Assembly (NCBI GenBank): GCA_001916005.1
Contig: MNRP01000056.1
Span: forward strand, 1-64,000
Source: Clostridium sp. 26_22
Lineage (GTDB): Bacteria; Bacillota; Clostridia; TANB77; CAG-508
Length of the DNA stretch: 64,000 nucleotides
Direction of reading: 5' to 3'
Under the pieces are notes generated by a model. The model did not search any database, was not told where the DNA came from, and worked only from the letters and a program-made list of their open reading frames with translations. Of the stretch, positions 32,261 to 42,777 are shown piece by piece. Position 1 is the stretch's first letter, and each line of letters starts with the position of its first letter. Made by a program: the position numbers and the translations under genes.

Positions 32261-34843
32261 CTATAGCCATTCCCCATATTTCTTAATATATATTTTCTTT
32301 ACTTTCTGTACAAGAACTGTATAAATAATTAACAATATCACTACAAACAAATAATATTTCATAGGTAAAATAACAAAATTGAAAGATTTTACACTATGTA
32401 AAAGTATTGGCGTTATTATTGTTCCAGCAATTGTAATAAAGGTTGATGTTGTAAGTATTTTATTTGCTTTTGATTCAATAAATGGCATTTTTGAAGTTCT
32501 TATATAATGAATTATCATTGTTTCACTAATTAAACATTCAACAAACCAAGCGGTTTGGAACCATGCTTGTTTTTCAATACTATTATATCCAAATACAAAC
32601 CAGAATACAATAAATGCAATTACATCTGTTACAGAACTTGTTATTCCCATAACATTCATAAATTTACCAAGTCCTTTTGTTTCCCACTTTCTTGGTTTTT
32701 CTATAAATTCTTTATCAACATCATCATATGGTATTGCAACTTGAGAAATATCATATAAAAAGTCTTGGATTAACATTTGAATTGGTAATAATGGTAAAAA
32801 TGGTAAGAATATACTTGCTATTAATATACTAAATACATCTCCAAAGTCTGAGCTTAAAGCCATTTTCATATATTTTATGATATTTCCATATACTTTTCTT
32901 CCTTCTATTACTCCATCATAAACCACTTGTAGACTTTTTTCAAGTAGTAGAATATCGCTTGCTTCTTTTGCAATATCTGTTGCTGAGTCTACACATATCC
33001 CAACATCTGCTGTATGTAATGATGGTGCATCATTTACTCCATCTCCCATATAACCCACAACATGACCATTTTTCTTATATGCATTTACAACTCTTTCTTT
33101 TTGTAATGGGTTTAATCTTGCAAATACATCAACTTCTTCTATTTTTTTAGATAATTCTTCATCATTTAATTTATCTAATTCAACACCTGTTATAATATTT
33201 TCTGATTTTAATCCTACTATACTACAGATATTTTTTGTTGCATAGGCATTATCTCCTGTTAATATTTTTGTATGTACACCTATTTTTCTTAAATCATTTA
33301 ATGTTTTCTTTACTTCTTTTTTTGGTGGATCTAGAAATGCTACATACCCTACAAATGTCATATCTTTTTCATCTTGACTATTAAATATATTTGCTCCTTG
33401 ATATTCTCTTTTTGATGCTAAGGCTATTACTTGCATTCCTATATTTGATAAATTATTTGCATTTACTTCTATTTGCTTTATTAATTCATCTGTTAACGGC
33501 ATTATCTGGTCTTTATATTTTACATCTTTACAACATTTTAATATTTCTTCAATAGCACCTTTTGTAATCATTCTGTAGCCTTCTTCATTTTTTACGACTA
33601 CACTCATTCTTTTTCTTACATAGTCAAATGGTATTTCATCTACTTTTTCGTATTCTTTTAATACTTCTTTTATTTTGTGTTTATTTCCATATGCAATTAC
33701 AGCTTTATCTACTAAATTTTTTATTCCTGTTCCATAATAACTATTTAAATAAGCATATTGCAATATTTCTATGTCTTCTTCTCCAAGAACATTTATATAT
33801 TTTTGTAGTGTGATTTTGTCTTGGGTTAATGTTCCTGTTTTATCTGTACATAATATATCTATAGCTCCTAAATTTTGTATAGATTGACTATTTTTTACTA
33901 AGGTTTTCTTTTTAGCTAAGGTTTTACTTCCTTTTGTCAAATTTACATTAACAATCATTGGTAACATACTTGGTGTGATTCCAACAGCTACTGATAAAGC
34001 AAATAATAAAGCTTCCATTAAATCATGTCTTATAACTGCATATATCAAAAATACTGCTATTGATACTATTACCATATATTTAATTAATAGTTTTGTTATT
34101 CCATCCATTCCTTTTTCAAAATTTGTTGGTTCTTTTTTTGTATCAATTTCTTTACTCATTCTTCCAAGATATGTATTAAATCCAGTTTGAATTACTACAG
34201 CTGTTCCACTTCCACTTACGACGCTTGAACCCATTAAACAAATATTGTTAATATCAAATATTCCATTTGCATCATTTGTTTGTGTTGTTTTTTCTACTAA
34301 AACACTTTCACCTGTAAATACAGATTGATTTAAGAACAAGTCCTTAGTTTCTATAAGCATTACATCTGCTGGAATTATTGAACCTGCATTTAGTTTTATA
34401 ATGTCTCCTATTACAACATTTTCTACTTTTACTTCTTTTTCTTTTCCATTTCTTACTACATTTGTACTAGAATATATTTGAGCTTTTAATTTTTGATTAA
34501 ATTTATATGAAGAATAGTCTTGTGCAAATTTAATTAATGCACTAACTATTGCAATTCCTATTATTATTCCAGCTCCTAGTTTATCAGCTAATGCAAAATC
34601 TATTATTGCTAATAAAAACAAAATATAGATAAATTTGTCGTTAAAAGATTTTAAAAGGAAAGAAAACCAACTTTTCTTCTCTTTTTTTACAACTGCATTT
34701 ATGCCATTTTCTTTTATTCTTTTTTCATATTCGCTTTGTGTTAAGCCTTTTTCATTGGTTTTATATTCTTTTAATATTTGTTCTGATGAATATTTTGAAA
34801 TTTGCTGATATTTTTCAAATAGTTCTTTATCAGTTGTTTTCAT
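32261..34843 (-). CDS. mgtA: Mg2+-transporting P-type ATPase (MgtA-like, P3B)
   Basis: Ion pump of the plasma membrane, about 860 aa with ten predicted transmembrane segments. The phosphorylation motif is DKTGTLT, the actuator motif TGES, the hinge GDGVNDAPSL, and the membrane motif before the phosphorylation site is GITPSMLP. The MLPMIVNVNLTKGS, LIQDFLYDISQ and WFQTAWFVECLISETMI segments are specific for MgtA/MgtB Mg2+ importers. The start is unsure: MKTTDKEL fits family length, while an ATG or GTG 13-16 codons earlier is also open; none has a strong ribosome site. I see no Mg2+-sensing leader. Confidence 0.93.
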   Translation of the reverse strand: MKTTDKELFEKYQQISKYSSEQILKEYKTNEKGLTQSEYEKRIKENGINAVVKKEKKSWFSFLLKSFNDKFIYILFLLAIIDFALADKLGAGIIIGIAIVSALIKFAQDYSSYKFNQKLKAQIYSSTNVVRNGKEKEVKVENVVIGDIIKLNAGSIIPADVMLIETKDLFLNQSVFTGESVLVEKTTQTNDANGIFDINNICLMGSSVVSGSGTAVVIQTGFNTYLGRMSKEIDTKKEPTNFEKGMDGITKLLIKYMVIVSIAVFLIYAVIRHDLMEALLFALSVAVGITPSMLPMIVNVNLTKGSKTLAKKKTLVKNSQSIQNLGAIDILCTDKTGTLTQDKITLQKYINVLGEEDIEILQYAYLNSYYGTGIKNLVDKAVIAYGNKHKIKEVLKEYEKVDEIPFDYVRKRMSVVVKNEEGYRMITKGAIEEILKCCKDVKYKDQIMPLTDELIKQIEVNANNLSNIGMQVIALASKREYQGANIFNSQDEKDMTFVGYVAFLDPPKKEVKKTLNDLRKIGVHTKILTGDNAYATKNICSIVGLKSENIITGVELDKLNDEELSKKIEEVDVFARLNPLQKERVVNAYKKNGHVVGYMGDGVNDAPSLHTADVGICVDSATDIAKEASDILLLEKSLQVVYDGVIEGRKVYGNIIKYMKMALSSDFGDVFSILIASIFLPFLPLLPIQMLIQDFLYDISQVAIPYDDVDKEFIEKPRKWETKGLGKFMNVMGITSSVTDVIAFIVFWFVFGYNSIEKQAWFQTAWFVECLISETMIIHYIRTSKMPFIESKANKILTTSTFITIAGTIITPILLHSVKSFNFVILPMKYYLFVVILLIIYTVLVQKVKKIYIKKYGEWL

Positions 34844-34908
34844 TTGTTTTACTTTCTTTTTGATATAAAATAATTGTATCATTTGTACCACTTCTTTCGT
34901 TTTACATT

Positions 34909-35232
34909 TTACAACATTGAAATTTGATAAAAATCATTTTTCTCGTTTGTTTTATTATCTTCTGGTCTTCTTTCTACTTTAACATTATCATCTAAAATAA
35001 TTTCTTTATTTAAAATTTCTTTTACTCTTTCAATATCTGCAAATTGTATTTCCCAACAAGCTCCGCTCCAATAAGTTTTGCTTCTTTTATATTTATGGTC
35101 AGGGTTTCCAATTTTTTGTGTCAATTTTTCAATTGTTTCTACTCTACTACTATAAATTCTTATAATTTGCTCTTTGTATAAAATATTTATTGTAGTTTCT
35201 TGTTCTGCTGGTTCTGTTTTATAATATCTCAT
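34909..35232 (-). CDS. Conserved-looking small protein of unknown function
   Basis: A 107-residue soluble protein, MRYYKTEPAEQETTINILYK at the start, with a central YWSGACWEIQFADIERVKEIL segment and a Lys/Asn-rich tail. No membrane segment, no recognised motif. It lies 23 bp downstream of the membrane-anchored protein gene and about 65 bp upstream of mgtA, with GAAAG before ATG. Codon use matches its neighbours, so it is probably real, but I cannot assign a function. Confidence 0.6.
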   Translation of the reverse strand: MRYYKTEPAEQETTINILYKEQIIRIYSSRVETIEKLTQKIGNPDHKYKRSKTYWSGACWEIQFADIERVKEILNKEIILDDNVKVERRPEDNKTNEKNDFYQISML

Positions 35233-35255
35233 ATTTTTAATGTTTCACTTTCTTT

Positions 35256-35723
35256 TTAATATATTAACAGAAATGTTAAAAATGATAGCCAACGTATTTG
35301 GCTTATTGTTAAATCTTGTGGTAGTAATGTTATTTCGCTTTCTGTTTTTTCATTTGTGAAACTCATTTCGTAATAATCAACATTTTGCAATTTAAAATAT
35401 AGTTCTAAATCTTGTGTTTCATTTTCTCTCATTGCAGATACATCTATGTATTTTGTTCCTAATAGAACATCTCTTTCTGAGTAAAAATCTACTTTTATAT
35501 ATTTGGATTCTATTTTATTTTCAGCTTGATTTTTTATTGTTCCTTTTATTCTTCCGTTTACTTTTGTAGCTTGTGCTTGATATATTGTTATTTGTGGTAA
35601 GTTATCTTTTCTTCCAATATTTCTATATACTGTTTCTAAATTGATATTTATCATTATTTCTGAAAAGATGAAAAATAGTATTACCCACATTGCATATTTA
35701 AAAAATGTTTTCATTCTACTCAT
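35256..35723 (-). CDS. Membrane-anchored protein, unknown (FxLYD-like beta domain)
   Basis: A single N-terminal transmembrane helix (about residues 7-25 from MSRMKTFFKYAMW) followed by an extracellular beta-rich domain (GRIKGTIKNQAENKIESKYI...LGTKYIDVSAMRENETQDLEL) and a hydrophobic C-terminal end that may be a second helix. The pattern N-(Q/N)AENKIES-KVDFYS-L-T-Y resembles FxLYD-type domains, a guess. GGAG seven bases upstream favours the ATG of MSRMKTFF over an earlier in-frame start. It is 18 bp downstream of addA. Confidence 0.55.
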   Translation of the reverse strand: MSRMKTFFKYAMWVILFFIFSEIMININLETVYRNIGRKDNLPQITIYQAQATKVNGRIKGTIKNQAENKIESKYIKVDFYSERDVLLGTKYIDVSAMRENETQDLELYFKLQNVDYYEMSFTNEKTESEITLLPQDLTISQIRWLSFLTFLLIY

Positions 35724-35774
35724 ATTTTTTCTCCATTTCTTTATTAATTTTGACATATTATATCAAATTTTTGC

Positions 35775-38700
35775 TTAAATTTCAATTGTTTTTTCTAAGT
35801 AAACCGAATATATATATACTTTTTCGACTTTTTTATTCAAAGCTTCTTCTAATGCTTCTTTGTATAATTCTAATTGTTTTGAATATTTTTTTACTAATTC
35901 TTGTTCATTTCCAGGTTCTACATAATCTGTTTTGTAATCTAATAATTTTAAATTATCATCTTTATCAATATAATATAAATCTATAATTCCTTGTACTAAT
36001 ATATTTTCTTCACAATTTTCTTCATATATTTCTCTTGCTGGTACATTTATGTAGAATGGTTTTTCTTTATAGATTTCTTTGGCTTCTTTTAGTTCCTTTG
36101 CAATGTCTGATTTTGTGAAGTTAAGTATTTTTGACATATTAATTGCTTTGGCTTCTTTTTCTGTTATTATTTCTTTGTTTTTTAATTTTTGTATTAATTC
36201 AGATATTTTTTCTAAATTATATTCTTCTTTGAAGTTTAATTTTTGCATACATAAATGTACTAAAGTTCCTCTTTGAGCTGGTGTTATTTTTTGTTCTTCA
36301 TCATTTTGTAAGAATTTTGGTTTACCAAAATCAATTTTCTTTTCCTTATTTTCTTGAACATCTGTAGGATTTTCATCTAGACTTTCTATGTTAACCCCTA
36401 AAGTTTTTTGTTGCATTTGTTTGATTTTTGTAACTGAACTTTTAGTTGGAATTGTTGTTGCTAATTTATTTTGATATTCATACTCTATCTTATTTTTTAT
36501 ATCTTCCATCTGTTCTTTGGAAATTTCTATGTCTTTATTTTCCATAAGTTCTTTTATTTTTTGTAAATTTATTTCTTGTATATCTGTTTTGTTTAATTTT
36601 GAAAAAACATCTCTATCAATTATGTTTAATTCAAGTAAATCTTGTGTGCTATTTTTTTCATATTGATATACTAGCAAAATCCAATCTAAATATGATTTAT
36701 ATTTTTTTACTAGTACAGGATTTATTTTTTCTTTGGTTTTATGATATATTTCTGTTTGTTTTTCTAAATCTTCTAGTTTTTTACTTAAGTTTTTAGAAGT
36801 TCCTGTTATAAATAATTTTTCTTTTGCTCTTGTTAGTGCAACATATAGTATTCTCATTTCTTCTGATATACTTTCTGTTTTTATTATGTTTTTAACCGCT
36901 TGGCGAGTAAGTGTATCATATTTTATTTGAGCATTATAATCTATGTATTTTGCACCAATTCCAAGTTCTTGGTGTAAAAGCACTGGTTCTTTTTTGATGT
37001 CTTGTTCATTGAATTGTTTATTTGAATTTACAAGAAATACTATTGGAAATTCAAGTCCTTTACTTTTGTGAATACTCATAATTCTAATTACATCATCATT
37101 TTCACCAATTATTTTTGCTGAGCTTAAGTCTCCTGAATTTATTTTTAATTTGTCCATAAAGTTAATGAAATTATATAATCCTTTAAAACTTGCTGTTTCA
37201 TATTTTTTAGCTCTTTCAAATAATATTCTTAAATTAGCTTGTCTTAGTATTCCATTTGGCATTAATCCAACATAATTGTAATAACCTGTATCTGAATATA
37301 TTTTCCAAATTAATTCGTCTAAAGCTAAATATTCTTGTTCTTTCCTCCAATTTTCTAAGTTATTTAAAAATTTTTCTATTTTTTCTTTTAATTTTTCTCC
37401 AACATTTATTTTTGTCTTTTTCATACATTCGTAAAAATTATCGTATTTATCTGACAAACGTATTTCTACTAATTCATTATCCGTAAATCCACCTATACTA
37501 GACCTTAGAACTGTTACTAGTGGTATGTCTTGTATTGGATTATCAATTATTTTTAATAAACTCATTATTGTTTGGATTTCTATTGACTCCAAATATTCTT
37601 GTGTACTATCTGAAAATACTGGCATTCCATTGTTTATTATTTCTTGTTCAAATATATTTGCTTTATTTTTTGTTGACCTTAATAATATTGCTATGTCTTT
37701 ATATTTTATATCTCTAAAACTTTTTGATTTCCTATCATATACTTGGTATTTACTGTCTATTAATTCTTTTACTTTTTTAGCAACATATTTTGCTTCAACT
37801 TCTATTTCATCTAAATGTTTTAAATCTTCTATATCTTCACTATTTTTATTGTTTGAGCCATAATCATCTTCTTCTGTATCATTTTCATTATTTTCATATA
37901 AATCTTGGTCATCTTTTTTTACTTCAATTATATCAATTTCAGTCTTTAAATTTTGATTCACCTTTTGGTAATCTTCTGCTCCAAAATTCAAGTATTCATT
38001 TCTATCATATTCTACTTCTCCTAGTGTTTCACTCATTATGTTTTTGAATACTAAATTTGTAAAATCTAATATGTTGTCTCTACTTCTAAAGTTTTTAAAT
38101 AGCTGTATTTTTCTTCCATTTATTGGAACATTTCTTTCTGTTTCATCTATTTCAATTTTTTCATAATTGTTGTATTTATCAAGAAAAAGTCTTGGCATTG
38201 CTTGTCTAAATCTATATATACTTTGCTTTACATCTCCTACCATAAAGATATTATTTTCTCTTGATACTGATGTTAATATATATTCTTGTACTAAGTTACT
38301 ATCTTGATATTCATCTATTGCTATTTCTTCAAATTTTTCAGTATATTTTTTTGCTACATCTGTTTTTATTACATTTCCATTTTCGTCTTTTTTTAATAAT
38401 ATTTCTAATGCAAAATGTTCTATATCTGTAAAGTCTACTATATTTTTTTCTCTTTTCCTTTTTGAAAATACTTCATCAAATTCTAATATTAATTTTTCTA
38501 GTTTTTTAAGAATATCATACATATCAAAAATATCTTGATTAGATTGCTTAGAATCTGTTGTTAATATTTTGCCTATTTTTTTATTGAATTTTTCTTTTAC
38601 GGTATCTCTTATTTCTTTTGCTTCTGCTTTTATTTCTGATTCTACTTTTTTTCTTGACCAAGGTTGAAATTTTATATTTTGAGCAATTTCATATGCAGAA

Positions 38701-39317
38701 TCCCAATTTTGTAAATTATCTTGTAGTGTTTTTAATTGTTTTATATCTGATGCTATTATTTGTTCAAATACTTCTAAATCTTTATCATTTGTCAAACTTT
38801 CTCTTGCATCTTCTAAAACAGCTATATCATCTATTAATTCTTCATCTAGTTCTTCTAATAACACACTTCCCCATGGTGTTTTACTGAAATCTTCATTTAA
38901 CTTTCCATCTAAATTAAACATTTCTATTTTTTCATGTAACCATTCTTTAGGAAATGGGCTTGAACCAATATAACCATGAATTTTTAGAACCAAATCTTTT
39001 AGGGGTGTGTCATCTCTATAACTTGTATATGTATTTACTAATTTTGTAAAATCACTATCATCTTCTTCATACTTTTTTTCAAATATATCATCTAAGATTT
39101 CTTGTTTTAATAGTTCTATTTCTGGTGTATCTGCTATTCTAAAATTTGGTGATACATTATTTAATTCAAAAAAATTATTTTTTACTACTTCTAGACAGAA
39201 CGAATCTATTGTACATATACTAGCCATATTTAATAAGGTTATTTGCCTTTGTAAATTTTCATTTTCAGGGTCTTCTTCTAGTTTTTTATATATTGCATCT
39301 AACACTCTTTCTCTCAT
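35775..39317 (-). pseudogene. addA: ATP-dependent helicase/nuclease AddA, main part (frameshifted near N-terminus)
   Basis: AddA is the helicase-nuclease subunit of the AddAB double-strand-break resection enzyme. The 1180 codons cover UvrD-type helicase motifs (DEYQDSNLVQE, VGDVKQSIYRFRQAMP, LFKNFRSRDNIL, SIHKSKGLEFPIVFL, RILYVALTRAKEKL) and the C-terminal RecB-type nuclease (ILVQGIIDLYYI, LLDYKTDYV). The frame starts inside the domain at MRERVLD; the Walker A part lies upstream in another frame (see 39388-39507). Removing one base at 39426 restores the full protein of about 1240 aa. No addB is adjacent in this window, which is unusual because addB normally precedes addA. Confidence 0.9.
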
Positions 39318-39387
39318 TTCTGAAGCTGCTGCATTTGTGAATGTTACGACTAATAATTTATTTATATCTATATTTTCATTTATTGCT

Positions 39388-39507
39388 TTATTTATTATTC
39401 TTTCTACTAATACTGCTGTTTTTCCGACTTCCAGCTGCTGCGGCTACTAGTAAGTTTGAATTTTTTACATATATTGCTTGTTTTTGTTCTTTTGTCCAGT
39501 TTGGCAT
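39388..39507 (-). pseudogene. addA: AddA N-terminus, cut by a +1 base in the Walker A codons
   Basis: MPNWTKEQKQAIYVKNSNLL followed by VAAAAGS is the normal AddA start. After GGA-AGT an extra C (plus-strand G at 39426) shifts the frame, giving RKNSSISRKNNK and a stop. Without that base the reading is GSGKTAVLVERIINKAI...TFTNAAASEMRERVL, i.e. the P-loop and motif Ia of a perfect AddA. AAAGGA lies seven bases before ATG. The break is therefore a single event exactly at the ATP-binding loop. Confidence 0.85.
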
Positions 39508-39551
39508 ATATTTTTCCTTTCTAAACAGTGAGCCAATGAAATTTTGTTTCA

Positions 39552-39854
39552 CTAAATTTTTCTATATCTTCTACAATCTATTTTTCCTTTTAAATAAGTT
39601 GATAATTTTTCTCCATTTATCAAATTTTCTTTTTGCTGTTTTGTTAAATTTTTTATTTGATATTCTAATTTGCATGCTAAAGATTTTTCTTTGCTTTTCC
39701 AAGCTGTCTCTAGTTTTATTACGTCATGCGATTTTGTATATTTTGCTCCATTTTTACTTTTGGTTTTATGTTCATTTAATCTTTTTTCTAAATTGTTTGT
39801 CATTCCTGTATATATTGAATTATCTGAACATCTTAACATATATGTATAATACAT
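39552..39854 (-). CDS. GIY-YIG domain endonuclease-like protein (YhbQ type)
   Basis: A 100-residue stand-alone GIY-YIG domain: YYTYMLRCSDNSIYTGMTNN carries the GIY-YIG-equivalent Tyr motifs, followed by LEKRLNEH with the catalytic Arg, and the family Glu in CKLEYQIKNL. The start is the ATG of MYYTYML because GGAG lies seven bases upstream. Such small proteins (YhbQ/UPF0213) have structure-specific nuclease activity in some cases; the role here is unknown. Next to addA, perhaps both in DNA repair. Confidence 0.85.
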   Translation of the reverse strand: MYYTYMLRCSDNSIYTGMTNNLEKRLNEHKTKSKNGAKYTKSHDVIKLETAWKSKEKSLACKLEYQIKNLTKQQKENLINGEKLSTYLKGKIDCRRYRKI

Positions 39855-39987
39855 TTGTATTCTCCTATTTTTCAACCAATTAAAGAACGTCCCATTGGTT
39901 CCATTAGTTGAATTTTTATTATATTTTTAATATATCACATGCTTTGCTTTGTTTCAATATTTTTATACAAAGTTTATTCTTTTTAAC

Positions 39988-40013
39988 TGAAAAGAGAAGC
40001 CAATGGCTTCCCT
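39988..40013 (-). terminator. Intrinsic terminator of the 76-aa gene
   Basis: GAAGCC and GGCTTC form a short GC-rich stem with a three-base loop, followed on the minus strand by TCTCTTTTC. It lies about 25 bp past the stop at 40038. Confidence 0.6.
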
Positions 40014-40037
40014 TTTGTGTAACATTTAAATTATTGT

Positions 40038-40268
40038 TTAACCTTTACGAATATAATATCTTAATCGTGGTGAAAGTATTTGTGCTCTTACATACTCTGA
40101 AATTATTTCTTCAACTTCTTTTTCTGTAAATTCTAATCCAAACTTTTCCTTTAAATCGGTCCGCATTTTTTCTGGTGTCACTTTTATCTGTGATGCTATA
40201 TAATTATATATCACAAATTCTTTATCTCTTCTGCATTGTTCTCTTGTCATAGCTATTAGCACATTCAT
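40038..40268 (-). CDS. Small unknown protein (winged-helix-like)
   Basis: Seventy-six residues with helices and a late strand: MNVLIAMTREQCRRDKEFVI, then TPEKMRTDLKEKFGLEFTEKE and EYVRAQILSPRLRYYIRKG. The order helix-helix-strand with a basic C-terminal hairpin is compatible with a small DNA-binding domain, but I recognise no family. GGAGAAAA lies six bases before ATG; own terminator downstream. Confidence 0.55.
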   Translation of the reverse strand: MNVLIAMTREQCRRDKEFVIYNYIASQIKVTPEKMRTDLKEKFGLEFTEKEVEEIISEYVRAQILSPRLRYYIRKG

Positions 40269-40331
40269 AATATTTTTCTCCTTTAAATAATAATTTAATA
40301 GGTTACATTTTCTTTCGATTACTTAATAAAT

Positions 40332-40640
40332 TTATTTAAGTAATTTCATAACATCTTCGGTTACAGCTATTTTTGGAATTTTAGGATCCAATGGTTTCAT
40401 TGCACCTACAATGCCTATCAAAATTTTTCTTAAACTTCTTACATTCAATTCATCTTTTTCAAAATAAATTAACGTAATTAATTTTGTTTGATAATTTCCT
40501 TTTGTATCATAAAATCCTTTTTTTGCAATAATGCTATTTCTTTTTTGATTTTCTTCAACTTTAGAAACCATCACTCCTTCAAATTTTGACTTTTCCATTT
40601 CTTTTGAGTCTAAAATAAAAACTCCATCTTCTGTCCGCAT
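40332..40640 (-). CDS. Small unknown protein
   Basis: A 102-residue soluble protein with alternating beta-strands (GVFILDSKEM, FEGVMVSKVEENQKR, SIIAKKGFYD, YQTKLITLIYFEKDELN) and a helical end. No recognised motif or membrane segment. GGAGG lies six bases before ATG. It may be cotranscribed with the 76-aa gene, 63 bp downstream. Confidence 0.55.
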   Translation of the reverse strand: MRTEDGVFILDSKEMEKSKFEGVMVSKVEENQKRNSIIAKKGFYDTKGNYQTKLITLIYFEKDELNVRSLRKILIGIVGAMKPLDPKIPKIAVTEDVMKLLK

Positions 40641-40730
40641 AGTTACCTCCTAAGCATTTTTTTACTTTACGATTTTACCACTTTATGTCAAAGTTGTCAA
40701 TTTTTTAAAATCATATTCTCTTTAACACTA

Positions 40731-41252
40731 TTATAATTTTTTCACATTTATTTTAGTATTTTTGTCTATATTATTAATTAATTTTTCTATATCTTTTTTA
40801 TTTATTGCAATGCAACCATGAGTAGCAGTATTGTTACTACAATGAAGAAATATTGCACTCCCATTGTTAGGAATATTAAGAGGATTGCTCTTTATTTCTA
40901 TTAAATATTCATATTGAATTGGGTAATCTATTAAATGCTCCGCACTATTCCAATCTTTTTCTATTTTAGTTATATCTACTAATTTATTATAATGTTTTGA
41001 ATTACTGTCATCTACCCAATACATATTAGCATCTATTCTTTTATAATTTACATTTTTGTTACAAATTTCATCATGTGTTCCTAGAATTAATCCTAATTCA
41101 AACTCACCTATAGGTGTGCAGTCATCTCCTTCTTGTTTGTTTATAGTTGCACCATTTTTTCCAATAAATGCTGTTGTTTTCAAATCACATTTATCAAATT
41201 TTAAAATTGACTTATTTTTATTTATTAAAACATTAATTTTGTTATCTATCAT
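40731..41252 (-). CDS. L,D-transpeptidase-like (YkuD) protein
   Basis: The YkuD catalytic signature is present near the C-terminus: SAIFLHCSNNTATHGCIAI, with the nucleophile Cys in HGC preceded by Thr and the upstream His in FLHC. The N-terminal part has GATINKQEGDDCTPIGEFEL, matching the family's DGxTPxG turn. There is no signal peptide, so the 173-residue protein looks cytoplasmic or is exported another way. L,D-transpeptidases cross-link or edit peptidoglycan. Its start overlaps the M14 peptidase gene by 11 bp, suggesting joint action on muropeptides. Confidence 0.8.
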   Translation of the reverse strand: MIDNKINVLINKNKSILKFDKCDLKTTAFIGKNGATINKQEGDDCTPIGEFELGLILGTHDEICNKNVNYKRIDANMYWVDDSNSKHYNKLVDITKIEKDWNSAEHLIDYPIQYEYLIEIKSNPLNIPNNGSAIFLHCSNNTATHGCIAINKKDIEKLINNIDKNTKINVKKL

Positions 41253-42618
41253 TTTCTTCTATTTCTTTCTCTTCTTTATTAGTTTGCATAGATTTTATCT
41301 TTTTAGCAAATTCTTTGTAAATTATATCTTGAACTTCTGTTACTTCTTGATACTCTACTTTTCCTTCAAATTTTTTGATTACTTGATAAGCAGATTCTGA
41401 TATCATTTGTGCAATACTTGCTACCTTTAAAGTATATTTTATTGAATCTAAATTTGAATTTATTGTATTTTTATAATTTTCTTTAATATCTCCATATGGA
41501 GCTATTGGATTTCCACCCATACCTGAAAGCTCTATAAGTAAATTTTGTGGGTATTTTAGTCTAAACATATCATTTGTAGATGTTGCATTAGCCTCGTTAA
41601 CATAGATTCCATATTTTGAACTTTCTTTTTTATCATTTCCATTTTCATCTAATCCTGAGTTCTTATAAGTTTTTTCTTGATATGTTTTGGCTAACATATA
41701 ATTAGTTATTTCCTTTTTAAATATATCTTCTCTTTTAATTTTTTTATTTTCTATTTGGGTTGCTGGTCTTTGAAATATAACACTTCCTGTGCTATGATAA
41801 TTCAAATACGCAAATAATTTTCCTTTTTTATATAATAAATCTAACAAATTAGATATAGCTAAAGTTTCTTTTTCAATTTTAAATCCTTTTTCTTTATCAA
41901 ATGCACAATTTATTGGTCCTGGATGTGAAATATTTAAAATATTATGTCTTGGGCTTTGCATATAAATATCTTCACCATTTAATATTTGAGATATTTTAGG
42001 ATTATATTTTGAATTTGCCTGTATATCTACACCATTTGCATTAGCACTCCATATATGCAAACAATTTTGAGGCAAATCTGTATATTTATCAAGAATAGAT
42101 TTTACTGATTTTCTTACATTTTCGTATTTATCAGGAATACATCTATAGTTTATATTTTCAAACATTTCTAAATGTTCTTTTTTTACATTTTTATTAATAT
42201 CATCACTTCTATATGCCATATAATATTTTTTGCATATTTTTTCTGCTTCTTCTTGTTCCATATCTCTAGGAATTAATTTTCTTACTGCACAAGAAGAAAT
42301 CAGATATCCCTCTGGATTAAGCATTGGAATTAAATGTATTGTAAATTCTTTTAAAACATTATTCCATTCTTTTTCATTATTTTTTATATCACTCATTAGT
42401 TTTAATATAAAATCTGTTGTAATTATTTCACTTCCATGTGTTGCCCCGGTAATTACAATATCACTCTTTCCATTACCTACTGTAAAATGTCTTATAGGTA
42501 AATCTTTTTCCGTATTACCTAAATCATTTAATTCTATAAATTTTTTATCTTTTGAAAAACTATCTAATATTTGATTTACTTGTTCATAGTCTAAAATGCT
42601 ATTTTTCAAATTTTTCAT
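41242..42618 (-). CDS. M14-family zinc carboxypeptidase
   Basis: Metallocarboxypeptidase. Zinc ligands are His61 and Glu64 in ATHGSEI and a His in LNYHSTGS near residue 273; the catalytic Glu is in LLIELSGMGG near residue 361, and PMLNPEGY is conserved. The insert between the ligand motifs is long. No signal peptide is visible, so the 458-residue enzyme is probably intracellular. Members of this group cleave gamma-D-Glu-mDAP peptides (MpaA, ENP1), which would fit the neighbouring L,D-transpeptidase. AGGAG lies five bases before ATG. Confidence 0.85.
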   Translation of the reverse strand: MKNLKNSILDYEQVNQILDSFSKDKKFIELNDLGNTEKDLPIRHFTVGNGKSDIVITGATHGSEIITTDFILKLMSDIKNNEKEWNNVLKEFTIHLIPMLNPEGYLISSCAVRKLIPRDMEQEEAEKICKKYYMAYRSDDINKNVKKEHLEMFENINYRCIPDKYENVRKSVKSILDKYTDLPQNCLHIWSANANGVDIQANSKYNPKISQILNGEDIYMQSPRHNILNISHPGPINCAFDKEKGFKIEKETLAISNLLDLLYKKGKLFAYLNYHSTGSVIFQRPATQIENKKIKREDIFKKEITNYMLAKTYQEKTYKNSGLDENGNDKKESSKYGIYVNEANATSTNDMFRLKYPQNLLIELSGMGGNPIAPYGDIKENYKNTINSNLDSIKYTLKVASIAQMISESAYQVIKKFEGKVEYQEVTEVQDIIYKEFAKKIKSMQTNKEEKEIEENDR

Positions 42619-42737
42619 CTCCTAATGTCTAATAACTATAACAAAATCTAATAAAAAGTAAATTATTACTTTTTTAATGTTTTATTGCTGTTCATACTAT
42701 ATCATATTTTTCAAAAGATTTCCAGTTATTTTATAAC

Positions 42738-42770
42738 AAAAAAGAACGTCCTTATATAGTAGAACGTTCC
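42738..42770 (-). terminator. Intrinsic terminator of the FtsX-type permease gene
   Basis: GAACGTTC pairs with GGACGTTC (one G-U pair) over a ten-base loop, followed by TTTTTT on the minus strand, eight bases after the stop codon. Confidence 0.85.
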
Positions 42771-42777
42771 ATTAATT

